A DNA stretch of 64,000 nucleotides from the NCBI GenBank assembly GCA_003254925.1, contig QANZ01034567.1, positions 1 through 64,000 of the forward strand, read 5' to 3'. The notes under the pieces are model-generated. The model ran no database searches and was not told where the DNA came from. It saw nothing but the letters and a program-made list of their open reading frames with translations. How positions within the stretch are numbered: the first letter of the stretch is position 1; every line of letters begins with the position of its first letter. The stretch is from Chamaecrista fasciculata. Taxonomy: Eukaryota; Streptophyta; Magnoliopsida; Fabales; Fabaceae. Positions 1 to 11,888 of the stretch are shown piece after piece. The translations under genes and the position numbers were made by a program.

Positions 1-468
1 TTTTTTCATAAATTTATTTTTTTGTTAACATAAAAATAAAATTTAGTATGTATTAGTTAAAATTTTATGTTATTCATTAATAATAATAATATGTCACAAG
101 ATTTGTTAAAAATTAAATAAAAGGATTACTATTGATGACAAAATAAATTATGAAGGACTAAATTAGTAAAAAGGATCAAATTGAAGAAAATTGAATAAGT
201 AAAGGACTAAAATAGAATATTGGCATAATTATATTCAAAAATTTGAAATTTGTTTTGGTTTGTTTGGTTTTGAGCGAGAATAAATAATACATTTTACGAT
301 AAGATGAGAGATTGAGTGAAGGCTTCACTTCACGCCACACTGGTTCTGCTCATCGTTTTTACTCAATTTTCTACAAACATACACGTCACACAGTTTCCGT
401 CGCCGGCGGCCTCCTTCCTCCGCCGTCTGCCGGACCTCTGCAACTTCACTAATATCCAAAAACCCACA
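1..468 (+). other. upstream region and 5' leader of the BAM1-like gene
   Basis: No gene is seen in 1-315. The sequence is AT-rich and contains GGACTAAA-type motifs, which look like decayed repeat. From about 316 to 468 the sequence is open in the frame of the receptor gene but has no ATG. It is pyrimidine-rich and is read here as 5' leader. A possible TATA-like stretch (AATAAATAA) lies near 280. The core promoter was not otherwise resolved. Confidence 0.5.
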
Positions 469-3400
469 ATGAGGCTTCTCTTTCTCCTTCGTCTTCTTCT
501 TCTTCTCCATTTTCGCCATTCTTTCTCTGCTCCCGTGTCTGAATACCGTGCTCTTCTCTCTCTGAAATCCGCCATTTCCGACGACCCACAGTCGTCTCTT
601 TCTTCCTGGAACGCCTCCACCAGTCACTGCACTTGGTCCGGCGTCACCTGTGATTCCCGCCGCCATGTCGTCGCTCTTAACCTCACCGGCCTTAACCTCT
701 CCGGCACGCTTTCCAACGACGTCGCTCACCTTCCATTTCTCTCTAATCTCTCTGTCGCTGCTAATCAGTTATCCGGCCCCATTCCGCCGGGGATTTCCGT
801 CGTCGCCGGCCTCCGATTCCTCAACCTCTCCAACAATGTCTTCAACGGAACTTTTCCGGCCGAGCTTTCCCAGCTCAAGAATCTCGAAGTCCTCGACCTT
901 TACAACAATAACATGACCGGAGAACTCCCGCTCGTCGTTACCCAGATGCCGAATCTCCGGCATTTGCATCTCGGAGGGAATTTCTTCGCCGGTCAGATCC
1001 CGCCGGAGTACGGACGGTGGGAGCGCTTAGAGTACTTGGCTATCTCCGGCAATGAGCTCGCCGGCACAATACCGTCGGAGATTGGAAACTTGACGAACCT
1101 CCGGGAGCTTTATCTCGGATATTACAACACTTACGTGGGTGGTATTCCGCCGGAGATTGGAAACTTGTCGGAATTAGTTCGGCTAGACGCCGCAAACTGC
1201 GGATTAACCGGCGAGATTCCGCCGGAACTGGGGAAGCTTCAGAAACTCGATACCTTGTTCCTTCAAGTGAACGCTCTTTCAGGGTCTCTTACGCGTGAGT
1301 TAGGAAGCCTGAAGAGCTTAAAATCGATGGATTTGTCCAACAATTTACTCGCCGGTGAAATCCCAGATAGCTTTTCTGAGCTAAAGAACCTGACCCTTTT
1401 GAACCTGTTCAGAAATAAGCTTCACGGAGCGATTCCTGAGTTCATCGGCGAACTACCTTCGTTGGAGGTTTTACAGTTATGGGAGAATAACTTCACTGGG
1501 AGCGTACCACAAGGTTTGGGGCAAAATGGAAGGCTCGTACTCGTTGATCTTTCGTCTAACAAATTGACTGGTACTTTACCTCCTAATATGTGCAATGGGA
1601 ATCATCTTCAGACTTTAATAACTTTGTCGAATTACATGTTTGGTCCCATACCTGAATCGCTCGGAAGATGCGAGTCATTAACTCGAATCCGTATGGGTGA
1701 TAACTATCTAAATGGGTCGATTCCGAAAGGTCTCTTTGGTCTTCCCAAACTCACACAAGTTGAACTTCAGGGGAATCTTCTCTCTGGCCACTTTCCTGAT
1801 TCCGATTCCATTTCCGTTAATCTTGGTCAGATCAGTTTATCTCGTAACCATCTTTCCGGGCCGTTGCCTCCGGCGATAGGTAACTTTTCCGGCATACAAA
1901 AACTCCTTCTTGATTCCAATAAGTTCACCGGTCCAATACCCTCTGAGATTGGGAGATTACAGCAGCTTTCAAAGATAGATTTTAGCCATAACCAATTCTC
2001 AGGTCCCATTGTTCCTGAAATCAGTCAATGCAAATTGTTAACATTTGTTGATCTTAGCCATAACGACCTTTCCGGTGAGATTCCGAATGAAATCACCGGC
2101 ATGCGGATACTGAACTACCTGAATCTCTCTAGAAACCATCTTCTTGGTAGCATTCCCGCTTCAATAGCAAGTATGCAAAGCTTAACTTCTGTAGATTTTT
2201 CATACAACAATCTCTCTGGTTTGGTTCCTGGCACTGGTCAATTCAGTTACTTTAACTACACATCCTTCCTTGGAAACTCCGAACTATGTGGTCCTTATTT
2301 GGGTCCTTGCAAGGATGGTTTTGCCAATGGTGCTCACCCAGTACATACGAAAGGTTCACTCTCTGGTTCAACGAAGCTTCTGCTGGTGATTGGCTTGCTT
2401 CTATGTTCAATTGTATTTGCAGTTGCAGCTATCATCAAAGCAAGGTCATTGAAGAAAGCAAGTGAAGCTCGTGCATGGAAACTAACAGCATTCCAGCGAT
2501 TAGACTTCAGTGCAGACGATGTTTTGGATTGCTTGAAAGAAGACAATATAATAGGTAAAGGAGGTGCAGGCATTGTGTACAAAGGTGCAATGCCTAATGG
2601 TGATCAGGTTGCTGTGAAAAGGCTTCCTGCTATGAGCAGAGGATCTTCACATGATCATGGGTTCAATGCTGAAATCCAGACATTGGGCAGAATCCGACAC
2701 AGACACATAGTTAGATTGCTGGGTTTCTGTTCAAACCATGAGACTAATCTTTTGGTGTATGAATACATGCCCAATGGAAGTTTAGGTGAAGTTCTTCATG
2801 GTAAGAAAGGGGGTCATTTGCATTGGGACACAAGGTATAAAATTGCTGTGGAGGCTGCTAAGGGACTTTGCTATTTACACCATGATTGTTCACCCCTTAT
2901 TGTCCATAGAGATGTGAAATCAAACAACATCCTTCTAGACTCCAGTTTTGAGGCTCATGTTGCTGATTTTGGGCTTGCCAAGTTTCTCCAAGATTCTGGA
3001 ACATCTGAATGCATGTCAGCTATTGCCGGTTCATATGGATACATTGCCCCAGGTAACACTCCAAATTCAAAATAATTCATGAGTTATTTGTTGAACTTGT
3101 GTTTGATCTTCAACAATCAGAATTTGTCTGTTTGACTATCCTAAAAGTAATTTGACTGTTAAAATTATGGTAAAATCAAATCACATCTTGAAAGTAAATG
3201 TTAGGTAGCCTTAGAGGTAGGTGAATCATAACATTCTTGACTATAATCCCACCCTATAGTTAAACAAGGACTGAAATAGTTGTTTCCAATTCTCAATTGT
3301 GTGATTGAAGTTTAATGTTTGATTCATTGCAGAATATGCCTACACACTGAAGGTTGATGAGAAGAGTGATGTGTACAGCTTTGGCGTGGTTCTTTTAGAG

Positions 3401-3793
3401 CTTATAACAGGAAGGAAACCAGTTGGGGAATTTGGTGATGGTGTGGACATTGTGCAATGGGTAAGGAAAATGACAGATTCAAACAAGGAAGGAGTTCTAA
3501 AAGTGCTTGATCCTAGACTCCCTTCTGTTCCTCTTCATGAGGTGATGCACATGTTCTATGTAGCCATGCTTTGTGTTGAAGAACAAGCAGTGGAGAGACC
3601 AACTATGAGGGAAGTTGTTCAAATTCTAACCGAGCTTCCAAAGCCAACAAATAAACAAGGAGACTCCACAATCACAGAGTCATCCTCTCTGTCATCATCA
3701 AACGCTCTTGAATCTCCAACCACAGCATCCAAAGAAGCCAAAGATCATCAGAATCCTCCAAATTCACCACCACCAGATCTTCTCAGCATTTGA
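469..3793 (+). CDS. BAM1: LRR receptor-like kinase, BAM1-type (CLAVATA1 clade, class XI)
   Basis: Two exons, 469-3052 and 3333-3793, encode 1014 aa (Arabidopsis BAM1 is about 1000). Residues 1-21 are a leucine-rich signal peptide. An LRRNT cap ([10 protein letters not shown]), about 20 leucine-rich repeats and a C-terminal cysteine cap (LCGPYLGPC) follow. The membrane helix lies near 636-660. The kinase has the GKGGAG loop near 695, VAVK lysine 717, HRD aspartate 815 and DFG aspartate 833, so it looks active and of the RD class. The C-terminus PPPDLLSI is a BAM hallmark. The start is the first in-frame ATG, which begins the signal peptide; 51 upstream in-frame codons lack ATG and are taken as leader. 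The intron (3053-3332, phase 1) splits the E codon of GYIAPE, as is common in class XI. Known role of the family: plasma-membrane receptor for CLE peptides in meristem, anther and vascular signalling. Assignment to BAM1 rather than BAM2 rests on overall similarity and on the neighbouring genes. Confidence 0.95.
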
Positions 3794-5122
3794 ACTAGTA
3801 TTTCTTCTGAGTTTTCTTGAGTTGTGATAGCTTATGCTTTCTTCAGTTTTTCTCTAATGGGGTGGGTTTTTTTTTTTTTAATTTAATTTCTCTAACTAAG
3901 ATGTTATTATGTTTAAGCGTTTGGGTTTGTTTTTTGTTTTTCCTGTACAGCAGGGTTGGAGGGTGGTATTTTCTAATTTCTTATTAATAGTGTCATTGTC
4001 TTCATCATGTCATGTAGTACTGGTTTTATGACCCAGCTGTTGTTGCTGTTCTGAGCCTGCACTCTGCAAATAGCAGAGTTAAACATCGAGGGTAAGTCTG
4101 TTTTTAATATGGGGATATGAATGAGAGGGAAGATGAAAGCGATACACGATGACACAAATGAAGGCACGAAAATTTGTGTAAGTTAATGATCTTCATGGAT
4201 GAAATGAACCCTTGTGACTTTCAGAAGATAACTAAGAACTTGTTAAAAAGTTGAATCATTATTTCAGGCGTTGGGATATGATATATAATCCCAAAATGAA
4301 AAAAAGAAAAAGGAAGAAACTTTGGAATCTCAATAATTTAATGCTCACTTGACAGATACCCACTTCTTTGTAGTAACTCTGGTTTGGTAAGATAATAGTG
4401 ACATTACACTTTTAGGTTTGTTGAAATTGAAACACTGCAGTTTTAGAATGCTTAACATGCTATCTCACTGTAGGGTCAAAAAAAGTGGTTAAGATGATTA
4501 AATTAGAAGGGAATTACGAGTTGGTACGTAATAACTAGTAGAAAAATATGCATGTGAATATTCAAGTATATGGGGCCAGTTTTGCCCTCTGCCTTTGCCT
4601 AAAAGGAAAAGCTCAAACAAAATTCCACTACACATGTCTGATTGATTGAGGTTGTTGTATAAGTATTCCTTTGAATAGCTCTTCAAATTTTCGTATAGGC
4701 AGGTTCAGTTTTTAGTTCACTTTTTGTAATTGAACGAAACAGAACGCTAATAATATTGGAAGTTTGAATTAGAATATACCAATCATGTATGTAATGCAGA
4801 GCATTTTTCAAAGTTCCACAGTTAAACTAACTGATAGGTTTTTTAGTTTGACGTTTATATTATCGTTGTATGACTGATTGACTGAAAATTTGGTGCTTGT
4901 GGAATTCAACGAAGAGGGACAGGATAAATCCAACAGCACAACACGAGGATCCCATTACAAGTCCAACGATTCGCCTTTGAAATTCAAAATCATGTATATG
5001 TATTGTTGTGGTTGGTTCTTTCATGTAACCAAATAAGAGCATGAAACGGAAAAAAAAAAAAAACAAGAAAATCAAAAGGTAAGATTTTGATACAGACGTA
5101 CATGATTGAGTTCGAGTCCCAA
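3794..5122. other. 3' flank of BAM1-like gene and intergenic DNA
   Basis: The first few hundred bases are probably 3' UTR: they are T-rich, follow the stop directly and have no competing open frame. The remainder is AT-rich with no gene, RNA gene or intact repeat that I can recognise. Confidence 0.5.
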
Positions 5123-5131
5123 AATGACAAA

Positions 5132-5603
5132 GGCCAAAACTTCAAATTGGTCCTTTTTTATGGGGTGGATTACCGTTAATCTATTATGTTTCATTTATTT
5201 TAAATTTATCTTATTCGTTTATGTAATTTGATTAATTTTTTAAATTAGTTTAAAAATTATTAAATATGGTTATATTCTTTTGGTTTCAAGTTCAAATATA
5301 ATGAATTTAAAACTGAGTTTCTTTTGACTAGTATTTTGGTGCCCTTAATAAATGAGGTTAAATTGAATCTTAAAAGTGAATAATTCGTTTCATGGTTAAA
5401 CAAACAAAATTGATTGTATATTTCTTGTTTCAAGTCTGAATACAACAATTTTGAAACTATGTACTAACTCTTAAAAGAATTCTTTTTCTGCTCAATTGAA
5501 ACTTAAGATTATTAACAAATGAATCAAATTCCATTTTGAAAGTAAGTTTGGAACTAATTCAAAATCTATCTCATATATAAGGGACCAATTTGAAATTTTG
5601 GCC
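5132..5603. mobile_element. foldback MITE, GGCCAAAA terminus (copy 1)
   Basis: The ends are inverted repeats: GGCCAAAACTTCAAATTGG at the left, and the reverse complement of the right end reads GGCCAAAATTTCAAATTGG. The flanking 9-mers AATGACAAA (5123-5131) and AATAACAAA (5604-5612) agree at 8 of 9 positions, which suggests a decayed 9-bp target duplication of Mutator type. The interior has no coding capacity and resembles the interior of the copies at 7608-9377 and 54262-54787. Confidence 0.65.
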
Positions 5604-5612
5604 AATAACAAA

Positions 5613-6242
5613 CATCTTCACCCAAATCTGTGAAAAAGATAGAAAGAGGGAGAGAGGACGTGGAGGGAGTTGCACGTTTCGTCCTAGGGTTTCTGTTTGC
5701 TTGAGACCTAACCTAACCTATATATGTCCCAATTTTATTTTAATCAATTTAATTGAAGTAAGTAGTACATCATCACTCACTCACTCAGCCTCTCAACTCT
5801 CATGTCTTTTCTCACTGTTTGCTTCAATTCTTGGGATTTATACAATGAATGACATATCAATATGCCTTCAGAAAAATTGCAAATATTAATCTGTCTTCTG
5901 CATTATTCTATTATACTCTTGTCTTGTATAATGCATTTCTCTGCTTTCTGTGAGTCAGTAGCGAAAAACAACATTGTTTGGACGGGATGGAACTTGGACT
6001 TGGAAATAGTCACACTACTCACTAGTCACAGGCCACGAGACAGGATAAAAAGAAGAAGGAAAGAATCTAATTATAAAATAATTATTATTATTATTATTAG
6101 TAGGGTGAATTGATTATTTGGTCCTTAAAAAATATCAAATGTCTCAATTTAGCCCTTAGAACATAAAATTATAAGATTTAGTCTGTACAAATGCATTTAC
6201 AATCAATTTTTTTTTGTTTTATTAAAATATTAATTCAAATTC
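5613..6242. other. intergenic DNA, no gene recognised
   Basis: A purine-rich stretch around 5635-5670 is followed by AT-rich DNA and a short ATT microsatellite near 6080-6100. Short open frames are present, but none resembles a known protein. Confidence 0.4.
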
Positions 6243-6247
6243 AATGT

Positions 6248-6751
6248 TGATACGGAATAGCCAAAAAGTCATCCGGAAGCCAACCTCTCCCACGATCCCA
6301 TTCGACCGATCGAGCTCATCAACCAACCCTTACAGGGGTCCGTTCATCATAGCAGGTCGGCTTAGGTATAAAGGAAGGCCCTCCCAGAGTAACAACCCTA
6401 TTCCCTAGAGGCCTAGGAGTGGGACCCACACGCATCACCTCCCTTCGGCATAACGACCCTAAACCCTAGAAACCTAGGGGTGGCGCCCACCTATGTTGCC
6501 TCCTCCGACATAACAACCCTACCCCCTAGAGGCCTAGAAGTAGGATCGACCTACGCAGGTATTCCTCTCCCTCCCAGAGCCTATATATACGACCTTCAGG
6601 TAACGAACACACACACACACACACTATTGACATATATCTACTCTTACTCTGCCAAAATACTAACTTGATCGTCGGAGGCTCTCTTGGGGATTTACCCCAT
6701 CAGAGTGTTTGGAGGTTCGACGTACCGTGGTTGAGTGAGGAGTTGATATCA
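6248..6751. mobile_element. solo LTR, probably Ty3/gypsy-type
   Basis: A 504-bp unit begins TGATACGG, ends TGATATCA and is flanked by a perfect 5-bp target duplication AATGT (6243-6247 and 6752-6756). Its GC-rich composition differs sharply from the AT-rich flanks. A TATA-like CCTATATATACG lies near 6580. Three tandem units of about 60 bp start at 6390, 6451 and 6511. No second LTR or internal region is nearby, so this is a solo LTR, a fossil left by LTR-LTR recombination. The Ty3 assignment is from general sequence style only. Confidence 0.7.
6390..6565. repeat. three tandem units of about 60 bp inside the solo LTR
   Basis: The motif TAACAACCCTA...CCTAGA-GCCTAG recurs at 6390, 6451 and 6511 with moderate divergence. 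Such tandem blocks are common in LTR promoter regions. No other role is evident. Confidence 0.6.
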
Positions 6752-6756
6752 AATGT

Positions 6757-7598
6757 CAAATATGAATTTTTAACACCAACCGCCAACTCGCCAAGTGTAA
6801 TATCAATAAAATTTAGAACATTCTGGCCCAAAAAATATTTAGAATTCCAATTAGTGTATTTGACAAAAGGACTAAAATAATTTGAATTGCATATTTAAAT
6901 AAATTATCAATTTAGTCCCTAGATTAGATATACGTTATTATTTTAGTCCTTAAATTTTTAAATTTGTTGATTTAGTCCCTGAATATTCACGACACTGACT
7001 AATTTCCCTTTAGGAATCAAATTATATTGTAATAGAATATTCATGAAGGGACTAACTTGTAAGAAGTCTTGATTTTTTTTCAATAATTCAGACTAAAAGA
7101 CATATTATTTGGAGGATTAATATTTGGAAGGGAAGTTTGGTATGTGCAATAAAAGCATATGCAATAGGGATGAAGATACGAAGTACAAAGTCCACGTTGT
7201 AGTTGGGCTGATTGTTTGATAATGCATTTGCTATATATATCATATCGATCAGTATCCCAGACCCACAATAACAATAAGAAAGGCCATTTTTTTGCTTTTT
7301 GTTGTTGTTTTATTTAATAAGTCTCATTTATTTTCCTATCCTCTCGTTTGACTTCATTCATTGCTTTGCTTTGATTTATTACTGACATACAGCTAGCTCA
7401 GAACTTACCCATTAACATGTAGTGCCTTCCTCTGCTTTCTAATGTTGACTTTGTCTTTGCACAAAAAATGCTTCTGCCCTTCAAATTTGGATGAAGACGA
7501 AGGCGTCATTCTGATTTCTGACTTGATTGGCTGGCTTCATCATGGAATCCCAATTCATGTTGATTCTTATTCACACCTAAGTATTAGTCATACCATAA
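6757..7598. other. intergenic DNA with GTCCCT-type repeat remnants
   Basis: Phrases such as TTTAGTCCCTAGATTAG and ATTTAGTCCCTGAATATTC recur at 6890-7000 and look like decayed foldback repeat. No protein-coding gene is recognised. Confidence 0.4.
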
Positions 7599-7607
7599 CA
7601 AAACCAA

Positions 7608-9377
7608 GGCTAAAGTCTCAAATTGGTCCCTTATGTATGGGATAGATTTCAAATTGGTCCTTTATCTTTTATTTATTTCAAATTGGTCTTACATATTTCT
7701 ATGATATTTCAAATTGATCCCAAACCTACTTTTGAGACTCGATTTGACTTCATTCGCCGGTGATCTTAACTAAGTAGAGAAAGAACTCTTCAAAAGTTAA
7801 TACATAATTTTGAATTCTTCTCATTTAGACTTGAAACAAGAGAGATATGACTAATTTTACTTGTTTGACCATGGAACGAGTTACTCACTTTTGATTTGAC
7901 CTTATTTGTTGATGGTGTCAAAGTACTCGCTAAAAGAAACTCATAGCTCTGAATTCGACACATTTGAACTTGAAATGAGAGATATATAACCACATTTAAT
8001 ATTTTTGGGACCAATTTAAAACATCATGGAAATATGTAGGACCTGTTAGGATTTTTGGGAGGAAGAAACATGGAAGCTCTCAATTTTTTTTTCTTTGCTT
8101 TTTTCTCATGAATTTTTCTTGATTCATAGCTCCATAATGATAGATACAAATCAAATTCCTTTTATGGAGGAAATACACATAATTAAATAAAAGATAAATA
8201 AAATAAAGTAACTACTTATCCCTAAAATCATGTACCCATTAGTTAACTCATATATATGACTAATTCAAAAACAAACTAAATCTCTAAAATTCAAATCTGA
8301 TGCAACAGATTTATGCTTCCAATAACAATATTATTTTATTATTATTATTAATTCCCAACAATTGCTCTCTTAAACTGAAATTTCTTCACAAGAAAATTCA
8401 GTTTAATTATATAACTCTTCAACTTGTTCATGGATCACTTCTTCGAAGCTTCAATGATGCATTTTCTCATCATTAACGTATTTGGAGCACTATCTCTCCA
8501 AAAACATCAAATTTTGTAAGCTTCTCACAGAAGATCCAGTTCTTCTACTCTTCCTTCTTATACAACATTCACTTGCTCATCTTCTTCGAGCCAATTCTTT
8601 CACCGAGCTTTTGCAATTTCTCGACATCAAGTTTCAAATCTCTGAAGTAATTATGAGGATTCGTTCCTCCTACTAGTAGAATTCCTTAACTTTTCATAAT
8701 GATGCATTATGTCATCATTTTTCCAATGGTCCACTTTGTCACCATTTTTCCATTGGAGCACTATCTCTCCAAAATACTCAAATCTTCATTGTAGTTTGTA
8801 CTATTTTTATGAACCTCAGAGGCCACAAAACAATAGCATTGGCTTATGTCCATTTGGAGTCTCAGTGGCTCTCTTCTTCAACGATTTCTTGTGCGAAGAC
8901 TTCTTTATAGCAACATCATCTCAATATGTGAGATATGTGCTACTCTACCTCACAAGCTCTCAGGATCTAAAGCTCTGATACCACTGTTAGGATTTTTGGG
9001 AGGAAGAAACATAGAAGCTCTCAATTTTTTTTTTCTTTGCTTTTTTCTCATGAACTTTTCTTGATTCTCCATAATGATAGATACAAATCAGATTCCTTTT
9101 ATAGAAGAAATACACATAACTAAATAAAATATAAATAAAATAAAGTAACTACTTATCCCTAAAATCATGTACCGACTAGTTAACTCATATATGATTAATT
9201 CAAAAACAAACTAAATCTCTAAAATTCAAATCTAATACAACAAATTCATGCTTCCAATAAAAATATTATTTTATTATTATTATTAATTGCCAACAGGACC
9301 AATATAAAAGTAATGAAAGATAAAAGACTAATTTGAAATATACTACATACATAAGGGAGCAATTTGAAACTGTGGCC
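7608..9377. mobile_element. foldback MITE, GGCCAAAA type (copy 2), split by a younger element
   Basis: The left end GGCTAAAGTCTCAAATTGG and the reverse complement of the right end, GGCCACAGTTTCAAATTGC, form terminal inverted repeats. The flanking 9-mers CAAAACCAA and TAAAACGAA agree at 7 of 9. The element is interrupted from 8044 to 9295 by a miniature LTR element whose target duplication GGACC lies inside it. Without that insertion it is about 515 bp, like the other copies. It has no coding capacity. Confidence 0.65.
8044..9295 (-). mobile_element. miniature non-coding LTR retrotransposon (TRIM-like, copia primer site)
   Basis: Two direct LTRs, 8044-8360 and 8985-9295, each begin TGTTAGG and end CCAACA. 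A perfect 5-bp duplication GGACC flanks the element (8039-8043 and 9296-9300). The primer-binding site GCTCTGATACCA (8972-8983, minus strand TGGTATCAGAGC) matches the 3' end of initiator-Met tRNA and fixes the minus orientation. The 624-bp interior has no recognisable gag or pol, so the element must have moved with enzymes supplied in trans. By eye the LTRs differ at about 5-6% of sites, suggesting an age of a few million years at usual plant rates. Confidence 0.85.
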
Positions 9378-9386
9378 TAAAACGAA

Positions 9387-9890
9387 TAGGCAAATACATT
9401 TGTGATATATGTAGATAGATGATGGACAATGGCAGGAACGGGTGGAATTGTGGGGTCAGAATTGTAAGAATAACAGAAAAGCCTGTGGCAAGATTTAATT
9501 TTGTGTTTCAAGTAAAGACAAATTTTAAAGAAAAAAAGCAGAAACCACATTAATGGAGATCCAGGAACACATCCATGAGTGCAATCATCTGCATTGAATA
9601 CTTTGTTAGCTGGTGAGAATCAAAAGAGTTTGAGTCCACGGGGTATCAGACATATATATTGGTACAAATATACCATATATATATATATATATATTCACTA
9701 TTCACATGAATGCACACAACAATGTTGCCAAGAAGGCCCATAATAAACATTACTGTTTGTGGTTTAATTTGTGTTGGTGTAAAGCCATATTATAGTATAG
9801 GCCCAATTTATTTAAAGCTCAACGAGCGAATATATATATATATATATATATGAAATCTTCATTAGCATTATCATCATCATCATTATACAT
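9387..9890. other. intergenic DNA with TA microsatellites
   Basis: Pure TA runs lie at about 9673-9693 and 9831-9851. No gene is seen. Confidence 0.5.
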
Positions 9891-9898
9891 ACTATTAC

Positions 9899-10244
9899 CT
9901 AGGAAGTATGGACACGAACACGGACACGGGACACGACACGAACACGGACACACTGACACGTCAAATTCTTAAATTTACATGACACGACACGACATATATT
10001 TATATATAAAAATAATTAAAAATCCATAAATTTTGATGAAAACTTTAAAAATTATAATATATATTCATACTATATGTCATATATATTATTATTTTATATT
10101 ATTTGTCATGTTAAAGTCACAAAAATTAATTTTATATTTTGAAACTTATGAATATGTGTCGTGTGAGTGTCGTACGGGTGTCCGACACAGACACGCGTCT
10201 AACACGACGACACGCCCTCAGAATGAAGTGTCCATACTTCCTAG
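9899..10244. mobile_element. hAT-type MITE, GGACAC family (copy 1)
   Basis: Terminal inverted repeats CTAGGAAGTATGGACAC and GTGTCCATACTTCCTAG enclose 346 bp rich in GGACACG-type motifs near both ends and AT-rich in the middle. The flanking 8-mers ACTATTAC and ATTATTAC agree at 7 of 8, in keeping with a hAT target duplication. Non-coding. Relatives lie at 39951-40281, 53630-53964 and 21821-26081. Confidence 0.8.
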
Positions 10245-10252
10245 ATTATTAC

Positions 10253-11480
10253 ACAGTTCGCATATTGAAAGAGTCCAAATAAGATTTCAAACTTGAGTTG
10301 AGAAGCGTGGATTAATTTCATGAGATCGAGGAAGGTAGGTGAAAGTGTGAAACCTCTATTATTATTATTATTCTTATTTACGAATGTAATAGAGATGTGA
10401 TGTTGTAGTCGGCGTTGAAGGCACAACACCCATTAATAATCACATTATGTATATATATAATTATCCCATCGATAATTCCTCATTCCGCATGCAAACAACG
10501 AGCCGTGTTTCACTGTTCTTCCGGTAAACATGGTTTGCCTGAGTAATTAAACCAATTATATTGTCCCCCCATGTAATCCTCAGTTCTGGATAAGATTAAA
10601 AAAAAAATCATGATTTAACGTGCTTGTACTGGTAATTCGTTGCATAAATTAAAATTACTAAAACAAAAAATGTATATATTTATTTTTGTATAGATAAAAA
10701 AAGACCGGCCAAAAACTGCAAGTGAAAGTGTGATATAAAGAGGGGTTAGAGGGAGAAATAAAGATTAAATAATAAGGAAGGATGTGAATGAGACATAGAG
10801 GGAAAAGGAAAGATTGTGTGTTTGGCACAAAAAGGACCAAAGCGTAAGTCGAAAAGGGCTTGTCACCGGCCGAATGAAATGAATACACAAACAATGCTGA
10901 AAATGCTTTGCCTAAATTAAACAGGCCCCTCCTTCCTCTTTCTCTCTCCACTTACTTCATTTTACTTTTATTACTAACACTATGCTATTATCATTTATAA
11001 TGCACCAAATGCTTTTCACTACCTACATCTCAACTACACTTGTGTGGAGTAATCTCTATCTTTTTAATTAATAATATAAGTGTCTACTACTTGAACTAAT
11101 ATAATGAGACGATTATTGAATACTTCTTAACTAACTAATAATTTATTTACTTTAAAATTGAAAATAATTTTAAGAGAAAACTTATTGTTTGATGTTTAAA
11201 TTTATATTGAGTTAAATCAATTTTTGAAATCAAATCCAGGGACCAAAAATATAAAGTTAGTACAAATTCAAAACAAATTTAGGGATCGAAATGTACAAAA
11301 TTTATTCAAATTCAGGGACTAAATCAATAATGATTGTAATTTTTTACTAACTAAATTAGACATTTCCATTATTTAGAGCGTGGTTTATTGAGTCAATACA
11401 AATTTAGGTATGAAAGAGTAGATTTTCTTTTATTTGAATTAGCAAAGAAACCATCTTATTATTATTGTATGTAATGGAGT
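10253..11480. other. intergenic DNA, no gene recognised
   Basis: AT-rich DNA with GGGACCAAA and GGGACTAAA remnants near 11238-11330. Several open frames of under 100 codons lack any recognisable domain. Confidence 0.4.
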
Positions 11481-11540
11481 GTTAAGGGGGCCCGCTCTTT
11501 ATAATACCCTCTTATCTCATTCTTCAAAGTCTAAATCACT

Positions 11541-11604
11541 CTTCTCTCTCTCTCTCTCTCACTGTTTCTCATCTTGTTGCTCTGAGTGAGAGAGAGAGAG
11601 AATA
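11541..11604. repeat. CT/GA hairpin microsatellite
   Basis: A CT run ending CTCACT is followed about 20 bases later by AGTGAGAGAGAGAGA. Together they form an imperfect hairpin with a stem of about 15 bp. A TATA-like TTTATAATA lies 40-50 bp upstream (near 11500). It may be simple sequence in a transcript leader. Confidence 0.45.
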
Positions 11605-11744
11605 TGGAGGTTGGGGTGGGGTAGGTTTGGTTATTTCTATGCCTTACCAGAAATGGGCTCTCCTCATTACAGAAACACATACAAGAAAACTACTCAAATG
11701 ACCAACATGCCCTTTCTTCCTCTAAACTCTAAGAACTATCCATC

Positions 11745-11888
11745 ATGAATCACTCATTAATCTTCTTCTCCTTCGTCATCATCATGTCTCTGAAATTTCT
11801 GATTCCAAGAAGAACAAGAACAACAACAAGAAGAAGGCCTCCCTCTTCAACCCCTTCATTTCTTGTTCAAATAGATATAGATAGGTAA
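11745..11888 (+). CDS. hypothetical 47-residue peptide ORF
   Basis: An ATG-started frame encodes 47 aa. Residues 1-20 are hydrophobic (MNHSLIFFSFVIIMSLKFLI) and could be a signal peptide; a basic, Thr/Ser/Pro-rich tail follows. It lies downstream of a TATA-like motif and a GA hairpin in a pyrimidine-rich block that looks more gene-like than its surroundings. I recognise no CLE, IDA, CEP, RALF or DVL motif in the tail. It could be a small secreted peptide or chance; there is no sequence evidence for expression. Confidence 0.2.
   Translation: MNHSLIFFSFVIIMSLKFLIPRRTRTTTRRRPPSSTPSFLVQIDIDR

Noticed and set aside
316-468. Start of the BAM1-like protein at 316
   Set aside because: The codon at 316 is GTG. 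The first ATG in frame (469) begins a textbook signal peptide and gives the family length.
325-729. 134-codon minus-strand frame opposite the BAM1-like gene
   Set aside because: A shadow frame created by biased codon use in the LRR region; no recognisable domain.
5100-5125. Box B-like TTCGAGTCCC suggesting a tRNA gene
   Set aside because: No acceptor stem, anticodon arm or box A at the right distance.
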